Assembly: GCA_009193035.1 (NCBI GenBank)
Contig: SWDT01000127.1
Coordinates: 62,001-126,000 of the forward strand
Length of the DNA: 64,000 bases
Reading direction: 5' to 3'
Origin: Halicephalobus mephisto
Taxonomy: Eukaryota; Nematoda; Chromadorea; Rhabditida; Panagrolaimidae
Shown here: positions 32,478 through 44,342 of the stretch, piece by piece
Position numbering within the stretch: the stretch's first letter is position 1
Layout of the letters: every line of letters starts with the position of its first letter
Notes under the pieces: model-generated
The model's input: only the letters and a program-made list of their open reading frames with translations
Told to the model about the DNA's origin: nothing
The model's database searches: none
Program-made: the position numbers and the translations under genes

Positions 32478-35400
32478 ATGGGAATTTGTGCATGTTGCGG
32501 GTTTAGAGGACTTCCTACTCATATATTTACTTATCCATTGAATGTACTCAGTGTTATCAAAGTTTTCATCCAGGTAAACTGTTTTTCAAAAATCTTATAA
32601 TTTTCATTAAAATTGTTATTTCAAAATTTTATAACTTTTATTAAAATTATATTTTTTAAAAATTTTATAATTTTCATTAAAATTATGTTTTTTAAAAATT
32701 TTATAATTTTTATTAAAATTATGTTTTTTAAATTTTATAATTTTCATTAAAATTATGTTTTTTAAATTTTATAATTTTCATTAAAATTGTTTTTTAAAAA
32801 TTGATTATGGATGATTTCAGAAATCTTAGAAAAAGACTGTTAAATTTGGAATTAATTTTTCGTAGATGTTATTCAAAAAAATTACAAAATTTTATAAAAA
32901 CAATGAAATTTAATAAAAATATTTTTTTGAAGTATTTTATAGCTGATTTCGTAATTTTTCAGATGTTTATTTAAATTTTATTATTTTTATTTAAGTTCTT
33001 CAAAAATATAAAATTTTATGCATTAAATATTAAAAAATAAAAAATATAATTTTTTATAAATTTTCGTTTTTTAATAATTTATAAAAAAAAAAGTTTTTTG
33101 AGCAGTACTAAGATTCAAAAATCGATTAATATCAAATTAAATTAAATTTCAGCACAGTAATTTGATAAAATAAACCTGAATTTTGCAACCAATTTGCGAA
33201 TTTTATGTTTTAGACATTTATAAATATAAATATGAATATTTTTTTAAAATTATTTGAATATTGCGAACAATTTGTAGATTTTATTTTTTGGAAATTTATA
33301 TAAATATAAAAAAATCCAATTTGTAGATTTTATTTTTTTCAAGATATTTGTGAATATAAATATAGAAATTTTATCCAATTTGTAGATTTTATTTTTTTTT
33401 TTGAGAAATTTATATAAATATAGAAATTTCATTTTTTAGACATTTATAAATATAAATATGAAATTTTTTAAAAGTTGTTTAAACATTGCGAACAATTTGT
33501 AGATTTTATTTTTTTTTGAGAAATTTATATAAATATTAAAAAAAATCCAATTTATAGATTTTATTTTTTTGGGAAATTTATATAAATATTAAAAAAAATT
33601 CAATTTATAGATTTTTTTTGGGAAATTTTATTCAATTTATAGATTTTATTTTTTTAAGAAATTTATATAAATATAAAAACTTTATCCAATTTGTAGATTT
33701 TATTATTTTATGTTGGTCGTTTAATAGATCTCGATTCAGAGTGAAATGATTAGATTTCGATCTTAAACTTTGACCACTAACTTTGACTTCAGTTTTAAAC
33801 TCTGATTATCGACTTTGATAACATGGAACTCTAACCTCGACCTTAAACTTTGATCATTAACTTTGATATTATCAAATTCGAATTTTAATCATTAATTTTA
33901 ATATTATTGAGTTCGAATTTTAATTATTAATTTTAATATTATTGAGTTCGGATTTTAATCATTAATTTTAATATTATTGAGTTTGAATTTTAATATTATT
34001 GAGTTCGAATTTTAATCATTGATTTTAATATTATTGAGTTCGAATTTTAATTATTAATTTTAATATTATAAAATTCGAATTTTAATCATTGATTATAATA
34101 TTATTAAGTTCGAATTTTAATTATTAATTTTAATATTATCGAATTTGAATTTTAATCATTAATTTTAATATTATCAAATTCGAATTTTAATTATTAATTT
34201 TAATATTATTAAGTTCGAATTTTAATCATTAACTTTGATAGTATAAAACTCAAACTTTGGTTCTGATTTTTGGCTATTAATTTTCACAACATTAAGTTCA
34301 AACTTAGATCTCGAACTTTGACTATTGGCTTTGATAATATAGTCTACAAATATTCTTTGAATTACTCAGAAGTAAAGTTGGTAAATTATAGTTTTGCATC
34401 CTTGGAGGATTTTACTGCTGGTCCCAACTCCGACAAACTTTGTTTTTCCACAATACCTTCTTAGTTATCGCTACTCTATTGTCCTTAATCCTGTTGGTCA
34501 ACTCGATTTCCATTGTTTTCATTGTTCAAAAATTTTATTGGACAAAAGTTGTAAGTCAATTTTATTTTCGAAGACTTTCAAAAATCGTCAATTACCGTAC
34601 ACCTAATAGTTATTTCGACAACTGTTTTAGGAATGCATTTTTTCGGGTTTTGGAAGCTTTTTTGCTTTGATTTCCCTTTACTGTTCGACCAGTCTGATCA
34701 CTGCCGCAGGAACCGATGAACGGTTTATCTCAATGAAGGTGGGTGAAAATTTAAAAAATAAAATTCATAAGCAAAAATTAATTAATCATCATTCGTGGCG
34801 AGATCAGTGTATTTTTATTGTTTTTTTGTTTTTTAAAGAAAATTTGAAAGAATGGTCCTGACACGAATGTTTATTAGTTTCTTTTTAATCATGAATTTAG
34901 TTACAATTTTTTAATCACCATTCGTGACGGGACCAGTAGATTCTTATTTTTAGATTTAAGTTGATGGTCCTGACACGAATGTTTATTAGTTTTTTTTTTC
35001 AATCATGAACTTTGTTATTAATCCTTGATTACCATTCGTGACGGGACCAGTAGATTCTTATTCAACAATTTCTTTGATTCTTATTTTTAAATTTAAGTTG
35101 ATGGTCCTGACACGAATGTTTATTAATTCTCTTCTCAATCATAAACTTTGTTATTGACCTTTGATTACCATTCGTGACGGGACCGGTAGATTCTTATTCA
35201 ACAATTTCTTCGATTCTTATTTTTAGATTTAAAATAATGGTCCTGACACGAATGTTTATTAATTCTTTTTTCAATCATGAACTTTGTCATTGACCTTTGA
35301 TTACCATTCGTGACGGGACCAGTAGATTCTTATTCAACAATTTCCCTGAAGATCAAGCAACTTACTTCCGACAGGTTGTTTGGTTTTTTGAATAGCTGAG

Positions 35401-36575
35401 TACCTTAATATATAGCCTTTAACCTCCGAGCACAGAGGGCTGGATACCCCCTACGACCCTATTTCAGAAGTTCCTTATTTTCCTTGAACAAAGTAAATTT
35501 CCAAAATAACAATTCTATAAATATAAAATTACGAAATAATACAAATGCAAAGTTGATAAATGGCTTACTGTGGCTTTTACAAGATTTCTGAAATTCACAT
35601 CGAGATAATTTCACAAAAATATCTATTTTCGCTTTTTATAGTATTATGAAAACTTAAAAATCTGCAATTTTTAATTTACAAAAGTTATAACTTTAAAATT
35701 TTTAAAAATCTATTATGTAAAATTAAATAAAAATTAATTTATTTCACAATTTTTAATTTTAAAAAATCTATTGTTTTAAATTTAAAAATGATTATTTTTA
35801 ATTTAAAAAACCTATTATGTAAAATTTATTTATTTCATAATTTTTAATTTTAAAAAATCTATTGTTCTATATTTAAAAAATGATTATTTTTAATTTCGAA
35901 AAATCTATTGTATAAAATTAAATAAAAATTAATTTATTTTACAATTTTTAATTTTAAAAAATCTATTGTTTTAAATTTAAAAATGATTATTTTTAATTTA
36001 AAAAACCTATTACGTAAAATTTATTTATTTCACAATTTTTAATTTCGAAAAATCTGTTATTTTAAATTTAAAAATGATTATTTTTAATTTCGAAAAATCT
36101 ATTGTATAAAATTAAATAAAAATTAATTTATTTCATAATTTTTAATTTCGAAAAATCTGTTATTTTAAATTTAAAAATGATTATTTTTAATTTCGACAAC
36201 TTTGTTGAAATGCCTACCTTCTGTCGTGCCACCCAGTCCCCTCGGTCTCCAAATCCTAAAATTTCTATTTCCTGTTTTTGCGAGATAGAGACTAATCTAC
36301 CTAGAGGTTTATAAAATATTAATTTCCCCAAAAGTGCCTTTAAGTAATATACTGTCTCTTACCTAGTTTTAACTTTTAAAATTGGTTTTAAATAATAATC
36401 GCTATTCTAGGTCCTTTTGGTTCTGTTGTTTTTTTCGAACATGTTCAACTTTTTCTGGGCTTTTCTGAGGACCCACGACAGTGTCAGCAACTTGTACATC
36501 CAAAACTGGGGTCAAGAGGAGTTTACTGTAGAATTAGCAGAACTTCAGAATGACTTTGACAATGTCCAACCTTAG
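32478..36575 (+). CDS. Small four-helix membrane protein, unknown family
   Basis: Four phase-0 exons: 32478-32573, 34392-34550, 34631-34738, 36411-36575; introns of 1818, 80 and 1672 bp with good GTAAxx/GTGGGT donors and TAG acceptors. The product is 175 aa. It starts MGICACCGFRGLPTHIFTYP. TM1 spans the first splice join (VLSVIKVFIQ|FCILGGFYC). TM2 is FLVIATLLSLILLVNSISIV, TM3 IFSGFGSFFALISLYC and TM4 VLLVLLFFSNMFNFFWAFL. The C-terminus is acidic, ending in ELAELQNDFDNVQP. The size and topology resemble small nematode tetraspan proteins, but I recognise no named family and see no claudin or tetraspanin signature. The exons are GC-richer than the flanking satellite. A poly(A) signal lies at 36711. 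The gene lies wholly between the two arms of an inverted repeat. Confidence 0.72.
32580..34250. repeat. Minisatellites filling the first intron of the four-helix gene
   Basis: 32580-32800: about five ~48-bp units of ATTTTATAATTTTCATTAAA. 33230-33710: units with AATTTGTAGATTTTATTTTT and ATTTATATAAATAT. 33880-34240: ~35-bp units of GAATTTTAATCATTAATTTT with AATATTATTGAGTTC. Confidence 0.75.
34850..35345. repeat. Tandem array of small palindromes in the last intron of the four-helix gene
   Basis: Four units of about 111-139 bp each begin TGGTCCTGACACGAATG and contain the near-complement CATTCGTGACGGGACCAG, so each unit can form a hairpin. A related diverged palindrome lies at 42583-42760. Confidence 0.75.
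35640..36190. repeat. AT minisatellite in the last intron of the four-helix gene
   Basis: Units alternate AAAAAATCTATTGTTTTAAA with AAATGATTATTTTTAATTT; about five copies. Confidence 0.7.
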
Positions 36576-38187
36576 TGTCGATTCTTGTTTGAAGTTTTTG
36601 GTCGAATTCGAACTAAAAGTGCATTCGTCCATTGACAGACGCTGATAAAGTCGGATGACCGGGACTCTTTGTCGTGATATTATTGACGAATCGCAGTCTG
36701 TCGAATTTTTGGAATAAAAACAGTCAAAAATCGATATTTGTACAAAAAATTGAATTTTATTCAAAAATTAATAATTATAATTAAACCAAAAAATCAGTAT
36801 TTATTTATACATAAAAATCGATATTTTGCAAAAAATTAAATTTTATTTATAAATTAATAATTAAACAAAAAAATTAGTATTTATTTATGCATAAAAATCG
36901 ATATTTTGCAAAAAATTGAATTTTATTCAAAAATTAATAATTATAATTAAACAAAAAAATCAGTATTTATTTATGCATAAAAATCAATATTTGTACAAAA
37001 AATTAAAGTTTATTTATAAACAAAAATTTCTATGAAAAAAAATAATATTCATTTATATATAAAAATTAAAATTAATTTATGTATTTTTTAAAACTTTTAT
37101 TTTACAATTTTTATTTTTCTGAAATTTCTATTTTTTTTTAAATTAAAATTTTATTTGTTACAATTTCTACTTTTTTTAATTTTTATTTTTAAAATTTTAT
37201 TTTTTATAAATTTAAATTTTTATTTCCTTTTAATTTTTACTTTTTAAATTTTTAACATTTTAATTTAAATTTTTAACAATTTAATTTTTATTTTTATTTT
37301 TATTTTTATATTTTTATTTTTATTTTTATTTTTTTAATTTTGATTTTTTTTAAAATGTTGAATTTTAAAGAAAATGCCGGAAAATCTCCCAAAGATGACT
37401 CGATTCAAGTTTGACTAATGGGACTGATAATACAGGGATCGATGATTACGACGTAAAAAAGACGGCGAAGAGGAACAGGAAGACACACGATAACTAGGAA
37501 AATCGTGATTTTTGTTTTGCGAGCTAATAATGGACAATTTTCCGAAAATATTTATTTTAAGCTTTATTTTCGAAATTTAAGATCATAAAAATAATATTTT
37601 TCTTTATTTTTAATTTTCAATTTTTTTGATGTTTATAGATAAAAATCATTATCTGAAAATTTAATATTAATTTATTTTGTAAATTTTATATTTTCGAAAA
37701 AATTAAAATTTAATTTTCAAAAATTTTTTAATTTAAAAAATTAATTTCATTTTTTTAGATAATTTACACAAAACCAAAGTTTGTAAAATAAATAATTAAA
37801 ATCAAAATTTATTTTAAAAAATAAAAAAAAATCGATTTTTAAAAAAAATAAAAAAAATAATTTTTTAAAAATTTTAAAAAATCGATCTTTTTAATAATTA
37901 TATTTTTAATTTTAAAAAAAGTATTTAATTTGAATAATTTTGTAAATTTGTATTTAATTATAAAAATAAGATGATTACAAAGAGTAAAATTAATGCGAAA
38001 AAATTAGAAAATAAAGTTCAAAAATCAAAAACCGGTCTTTACGTTTTTCTATTTTTGATATATAAAATCCTACACTTTTTCAAATTTATTTATTTTACAA
38101 AAATATTTTTGAGACATTTCTGAAGATTTTATAGAATTGAAAATTATTAAAATTGAATTTTTGAAAATAATTTAATTTTATTTAAAT
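36576..38187. other. 3' flank, AT repeats and a small GC-rich island
   Basis: AATAAA at 36711-36716 is a likely poly(A) signal for the four-helix gene. 36760-37060 is a ~130-bp AT repeat with AAAAATCGATATTTTGCAAA. An island at 37376-37500 has exon-like composition and short frames on both strands, but no start, stop and splice set could be chosen. The rest is poly(A/T)-rich. Confidence 0.4.
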
Positions 38188-38655
38188 CGTAAAAAAGCGG
38201 AAATAGGCGTTGTCTGGATACGAATATCAGAGATCTCATGAGAAATATGGTAACCTATGTGTTGATTTTATAATTATTTCGTAATTGCCATCGTACAGTC
38301 GAATAACCCCTCCTCGACAAGCCCTATTACTTGTTATTTAATTTATAAAAAAGCGGAAATAGGCGTTCTCTGGATACGAATATCAGAGATCTCATGAGAA
38401 ATACAATAACTTGCGCATTGATTTTATATGATAATTATTTCGTAATTGCCATCGTACAGTCAAATAACCCCTCTTCGACAAGCCCTATTACTTGTTATTT
38501 AAATTGTAAAAAAATGAAAATAGGCGTTGTCTGGATATGGATATCAGAGATCTCATGAGAACTACAATAACTTGTGTATTGATTTTATAAGTATTTCGTA
38601 ATTGTCATCGTACAGTCGAATAACCTCTCCTCGACGAGCTCTATTACTCGTTATC
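38188..38655. repeat. Right arm of the 7.6-kb inverted repeat
   Basis: Three units in reverse orientation to 31080-31510: AAAAAGCGGAAATAGGCGTT, ATCAGAGATCTCATGAGA and CGTACAGTCGAATAACC recur at about 38190, 38350 and 38515. Unit variants such as CAACACATAGGTTACC match in mirrored order. Confidence 0.85.
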
Positions 38656-38927
38656 TAAGTTGTGAAAATTTCGGCTGTACTTTAGTGTACGGCCGGCTCC
38701 AGGAACGAATACCTTATATAAACTTGTACTCTGCCCGACGAATATGATTCAATGATGTATATCCTACCTGTCGGAAGTGGGGCAGTTGAACGTTATTAGA
38801 TAACGAAATTAAAAAAATTCCTTTTTGAGGTTCCTATAGGAGAGGGCTTAGATGAAGAAAGAAGATAAAATAAAAGAATAAAAATGAAAACGGTTATTAA
38901 TTACGTGATTAAAAATTTTTTATTTTT

Positions 38928-39060
38928 TGTTAGATCGTAGTTTATTTCGTCCAAGTGCGAGGAGCGCAGAAGACAGGTCCCGAAGCGAAATACCCTGTGC
39001 ATCAATCAGTGGACTTAAGACCGGCGAAAAAAGCAGGAAATTATTATGCTGCAGTAATTT
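38928..39060 (-). mobile_element. Diverged LTR of family L, reverse orientation
   Basis: TGTTAGATCGTAG...GTCCCGAAGCGAAATACCCTG aligns with the reverse complement of the 3' half of the solo LTR at 7333. The far end is not clear, so the extent is a guess. Confidence 0.45.
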
Positions 39061-40136
39061 TTATGCTTTTATCCCGTGCTTACTGAAAATACAAATTAGT
39101 ATTCTATATTACTTTCGTTCACACGTGGTTTCAAACCGGGAGTACTCTATCGAAGTGCCGAATTGCGCGTTGCTTGAGTAAATCATATAAAAAACGGAAA
39201 TTTTAGGCATAGGTTAGATATTGTATGTTTAATTTAGTTATGTGATGTTTTTTGTTTTGAAAATAACTCGATAAAGTACTAAAGCGCTAAAGGGACGAAG
39301 ATACGTCAAAAGTAACTCCCTGTAGTTAGTGTGGATTCAGACTTAGTCAAGCATAACCTGGCCTGGTCTAGGTCTGAGTCTCGTCTTCGATAAAATAGTT
39401 TGTTGTGTTCGATTATGTTGAGTTGAGATATGTTTGATTTAATACATCTTTTTTGTTTCTTGTTTCCGACAACCAGAATCAGCGTACTTGTGTTCAACTC
39501 CGTAAATGAGGTTTGAAGACGTCCAGTTGGAATTTCTTCGGAACAGACCGTATACGGAAGTTTGTTCGAAATTTTACTTTTATAAAAATCAAGATTTTTA
39601 AAAAGTATTAAAATTGAATACTCCAAAAGTTATAAAAACCTAATTTTTTAATTTAAGCAATTTTATACTCGAACAATAATGTACAACCTAGAGTACTTGA
39701 AGCTATCCGAAATCTGTCCGAGATTCGTTTTTCTAGAAATGCAAGCTGAACATACAAAGGAGGATTCTTTTTCGCGTTTCATTTGCACTATTCGATTTGA
39801 TACACGAGCTTCTTTCCCTGAGTCGGACGGACAGACAAAAGAAAACAAACAGACTCGACCAGATCAGGAGGAAAAAGGGTTTTTCTTTCCTGCCAGCGCC
39901 CTTTCTGTCGATTTTCGATCATGTAATTTCAACACTCTCAATTTAAGGTTTCTTGTTTTATTTTCCCTGTTCCAAAATATTTTGTATTGGTGATCGAATG
40001 ACGTGATGGTGTGATCGATTATTTCAGTAAAATCGTGACTCTTTCGCGAGGATGAATTTCGATGTTGCGCGACAACAATGAGTCCGTGTCAATACCATCG
40101 AAATAATTTCTTACTTTTTAGGTTTAGTAAGGGAGA
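39061..40136. other. Region upstream of the bZIP gene
   Basis: Composition is more even than in the preceding 14 kb. An ORF of 104 codons at 39679-39993 (+) has no recognisable domain and a competing antisense frame, so it is left uncalled. A CRE-like TGACGTGA lies at 39999-40006, and an SL-type acceptor TTACTTTTTAG ends at 40121, 15 bp before the bZIP ATG. Confidence 0.4.
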
Positions 40137-42142
40137 ATGAGTGCCACCAACACGGAGGCCTTACTTCCCATTTTGGTAAACAGTCTAGGGTCCCAGGAAT
40201 TGGCCTTAAAGGTCATCCAGGCCTTCCAAGAAGCTGCCAAGAATGAAAAGGAACCTAGGTTGACTCCAGATTTTAGTGCTTTGGAAATAAAATCAGAAAA
40301 TAGTCATGTTGAAGAAGGTAGGTTTTTTGTCGATAAAGACGCAAAAGAGACCTAGAAAAGTGATTTATGTAATAACTTGTCAATACGCAACTACCGTTTC
40401 CCGGAAATCATAGTTTTCAAAACGGAAATTTACATTTTAAATTTTTCTGGATCAAAAGTTTATCTCAATCATCAATCTTAACTTTCCAAAAGAACAGATA
40501 GGATCGTTTCAACCTTGCTTTAACGCGAACAATGATGTCATTGCGACCGAACAGAACAACTTTCATCAAAGTTGTTACTCCTTGAAAAACATTTTCCGGA
40601 AATCAAACAGGGATCTTCTACGTATTTGCTAGATATCTGAAAACTAGAGAAAATGTTCAAAAATTATTTAAAATCATGCTAAAATTAATCCGAACATTAT
40701 TCGTACCAGGACTAAAATCGAGCAACTATTTTTTCTAAAATTATTTTTAGTTTTGTTCCATTATTCTTCGTTCCAAGACCTTCTTTGTTTTCTGCTACCG
40801 TAAGACGAGAATCTTAATATTTATTTTTAAAGATTTTTATGCAACAGAATACAATTTTAAATATTTGATCTTTAATTCTTCCACCTACTCTGAAATTATG
40901 GCCTCATGAAATTTGCCTATGACTTATCATAGGCATTTTATCTTTGTTTTCGTTGTTTTATCATTTAAACAAGAGGTGTTTACTGCCCATAACCGGATTC
41001 TAATCAATGCCTGAACATGGTTTTCATGAAAAATACCGTCAAAAACACCCCTAAAAAACCTTAAAATTGATGCATTTTTATACATCTTGTGATTTGGCAA
41101 AAATCGAATCTAAATATGATTCATGAATTTAAATGATGTCAGAAATATTGGAAATTTTTTGATTAAAAATATAAAAGCTATTATCGATCTAAATTTGGGG
41201 AATGTACACATCATAAATGACTTGTTTCTTTGTTGATTGGCCAGCCATTGATAATAAATCACTCCATCGAAGATTCCCATTCTGTCAACTTTAGCTTTAA
41301 TCTATACGATAATACAGTATACCTCACTAGTCAATTAATGGATAGATTTCCACATTATCGAAATTTCAACAAGGCACTCCTTTCTAGGTCCTGTTTTTGA
41401 AGACTATTTCATGGAGAAAAATAGATAAAAGTCATGTGTAATCTCTATTTTCTGAAATTCAATTTTCTTTGATAGTTTTCGGGACTCAAGGTTGGACGTT
41501 TTTCCTGAATGCTGGTCCTGGTACGATCACGGTAGTAATACGGACACTAATTTCAGAGTATTACTTGACTGTAGAGTTGTTTGATAAATATTTTTATTTT
41601 TATTTTAATAAATCTCTTTCCTACTCTTACTTACATGTCCAGAAATCATAATATTTTACTTTTCAGCGTGTAGACCTGAATCTGTAGCTTCGAATAAAAC
41701 AGTAGCTTCGACTTCTACTGTCACTTCGATATCTGTAAATTCTTCAAACGGCAAACCTTTTCCAGTTAATCCTCGAGGACGGAAAAGGATATACACTGAC
41801 GAACAGAGGAGGTTGAGGAAGAACTTCAGTTCCAAGAAATCTCGAGAACGTCACACAGAGAAAGTTATGGAAAACAAACTTTTATTAGAACATCTGAAAG
41901 AACGACATGAAAAACTGATGGAAGAACAACAGAAGCTCAATGATGACATCAAGAAACACAGGGAGTACCTTTGCGATCAATGTCTGAACATCGTGGACAC
42001 TGCCTTGAAGAAAATCGAAAGCGGAGAGGACTTGGTAGTTTTGAAATGTGTAAATTGGTGTTGTGCTAACAAATCAAGACTTCAGCCAAAAATTGACGAA
42101 AAAGAAGAATTTCCAAAATCAGAAGAAAAAAGTAGTAATTGA
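40137..42142 (+). CDS. bZIP transcription factor
   Basis: Two exons, 40137-40317 and 41667-42142, joined in phase 1 with a TACTTTTCAG acceptor, give 218 aa. The N-terminal exon encodes a helical LLPILVNSLGSQELALKVIQ segment and an acidic tail. After a Ser/Thr-rich linker comes the basic region GRKRIYTDEQRRLRKNFSSK then KSRERH, which fits the bZIP N-x2-S-S-x2-S-R pattern. It runs into a zipper with leucines at seven-residue spacing (EHL, HEKL, QQKL). The tail has a Cys cluster (CDQC, CVNWCC). It is expected to bind DNA as a dimer in the nucleus; the subclass is unclear. Translation probably starts soon after a trans-splice site. The 1.35-kb intron holds no other convincing exon. Confidence 0.85.
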
Positions 42143-42582
42143 TTCAGAAGTCTGAAGTTGTTGATTTTCAAAAAGGCACAGTCAATTGTTTAAAAGATCA
42201 AAGTTCTGTTTTATGAAAGTTGACGTTAAATTTGAAAATTCAAGTTTGAACTTTCCGTGTCAAGACACCGGATCAAGTCTGATTCGAAAAAATCCAGATA
42301 AGTTCAGATTATCAATTCAGATAAAACAGATTTTTGAAACACAAAAATCCGAAAGTAATTTTTTAATCTGAAAAATCCAAATTTCAAAGTTGAACTTTTT
42401 CGTTTTAAACAACATTTGCAGATTTTTTTATTTCAAAAATCTATTTTATCTGAATTAATATTTTGGAATTTTTTAGGTTTTTCGAACCAAAACATAATTT
42501 TTAAATAACTTCCTAGCACAAAAATTCCGAACTTTGGCTTTCAACCTTAATCAACTTTGATAAAACAGATCTCAGACCGGGT

Positions 42583-42765
42583 CGTCCAAGTTTGGTCTTG
42601 ACGCGAATAATGTTTTATTTTTTTTAACATTATTTTTAGTTTTTTCTGAATAACTTTTTAAATAGCTTACAGATATATAAGATTCTAAAATTTTAAAAAT
42701 ATTCAGAATTTATTAAAAATAACATTAAAAACAGTTGATTCATCATTCGCGTTAGGACTAAATTT
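42583..42765. mobile_element. Diverged hairpin element of the GGTCCTGACACGAATG type
   Basis: TTTGGTCTTGACGCGAATAATG is mirrored by CATCATTCGCGTTAGGACTAAA about 130 bp away. The ends resemble the units tandemly amplified at 34850-35345. Confidence 0.6.
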
Positions 42766-42950
42766 AATAAACAAATTCGTTCCTTTAATTCAGAACTTAT
42801 TTCTACATTTGTTTTCATTGTGAAAACTACAGTAAACCCTTAGTCATTTTTACTCAGGTATGGGAAATGGATTGAAATAAATGTTTTAATATAATTTTGA
42901 ATGAATTTATTCCTACTGTAAATTCGACAATTTATTAATTTTAAAATTAC

Positions 42951-43085
42951 GCGACTGTAAGTCCCGAGATCCGGATTTAATTTTCGGTCTTGTTAACTGA
43001 GGAGAACCGACTGAAGAAATCTCAAAACAAGTCGAGGATTCAGATCGACCCTGATGTCAGGCTTACGACAGTCCGATCACTAGAA
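42951..43085 (+). mobile_element. Degraded SINE-like element
   Basis: A tRNA-like B-box region (GAGATCCGGATTTAATTTTC) is followed by GAACCGACTGAAGAAATCTC and GATCGACCCTGATGTCAGG. These resemble the body of the element at 32095. No ends were resolved. Confidence 0.35.
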
Positions 43086-44036
43086 AAAAATTCGCGTCCA
43101 AACATATCTAAGATCAAAATTACAAATTTAAGTGGTTAGTCTAAATTCCTCCGTATCGTGTGATACTGTACCAAACTGGACCCTCCACAATGCTGGAAAA
43201 ACACCAAAAAGAAGGTTAATTTTAAATTATTATAAGCTTCGAAAATAACTACAGTAATCAGGTTGAAATCAATTATTTCAAAAATTCTAAAAAATATAAA
43301 TTAATATTGAAGTTAGGAATTTGTGCTTTTTTGAATGAAATTAAATACTTTTTTCTGTTTTTTGATGATTTTTAAATTTAAATTTTCTGAAAATTTAAAT
43401 ATTAAAATTAAAAACTTATTATTGTCAACAATTAGATCACTTATTTTTATTTTTTCGTTTCAGGACCATGTATTATATTTTATTAATTACAGTAACCAAG
43501 TTACTTTTTTTAAAAATTAAAATTTTAATTTTCTTCGTCTATGAGAAAACATCATTTTGCAGTGTGATTTTTGATCACTTGAATGTGCTGAGACCTGCTA
43601 GTCCCTAATGCTTTAATGGTATCCCGGCCTACAGTACTCCTTCATATACTCTGGCAAGAACATAAAGCCGCAAAGCTGCCCGAAATATCAGTCATTCTTA
43701 ATTCTTTGTCTTATTTATTCTCTATACTGTGCGTTAACTTGTACAGCGTGGATTATTATCTTATTCTAATTGATTCCCTCCTTTAATCTTCAAGACCCAA
43801 AAGAATGTTTCATGTATGAATGAAGATAGCCACACATCGTCTGTTCATTAAAGTGTATGAGGAAATCAGAAATGATAACTCTAGTATGATCAACACGTCA
43901 AAAAGAACAAAATTCACTGATTTAAGTTTTTGACATGTGAATCATGCATCAAATATTTTTTTCACAAAGGGGATCGAAAAATATAATAATATTTATCATC
44001 GGCATACTCGTCAACGCAGTCGGGGATTGCAGTATA
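43086..44036. other. Intergenic DNA without a recognised feature
   Basis: AT-rich, with a more even segment at 43550-43760 that has no open frame or RNA signature I know. Confidence 0.4.
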
Positions 44037-44204
44037 TACAAAAAAAGCGTAACTTTTAACTCAATAACAAATGGAAATCGTCACTATTATGTTTTATTTT
44101 TCGTCACAAATTTTAAATATTCATGAAAAATGTGACGATTGTATTACATTTTTATCACATTTCGCAATTATTACTAGGTTAAAAGTTACGCTTTTTTGTG
44201 GGTA
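44037..44204. mobile_element. Palindromic MITE, family A copy 7
   Basis: TACAAAAAAAGCGTAACTTTTAA pairs with TTAAAAGTTACGCTTTTTTGTGGGTA; TA at both ends. Confidence 0.75.
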
Positions 44205-44244
44205 GTGACAAGAACGGCAGATTATTCATCAACACAAAAGAGGT

Positions 44245-44342
44245 AAGGGAGCTTGCTTAAAATACGTAAGGCTTACATGGTGCTTTTCTGGAACCCCTCT
44301 CCCATGTAAGTCTTACATATTTTAGGCAAGCTTCCTAATCGG
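44245..44342. repeat. ~95-bp hairpin
   Basis: GGAGCTTGCTTAAAATACGT then AAGGCTTACATGG is mirrored by CCATGTAAGTCTTACATATT then TTAGGCAAGCTTCC, giving a stem of over 30 bp with a few mismatches. It may be a small MITE or an inverted-repeat RNA source. Confidence 0.65.

Noticed and set aside
39663..39993. 104-codon ORF upstream of the bZIP gene and a 61-codon antisense ORF
   Set aside because: No recognisable domain and no SL acceptor; the two frames compete, so coding is not supported.
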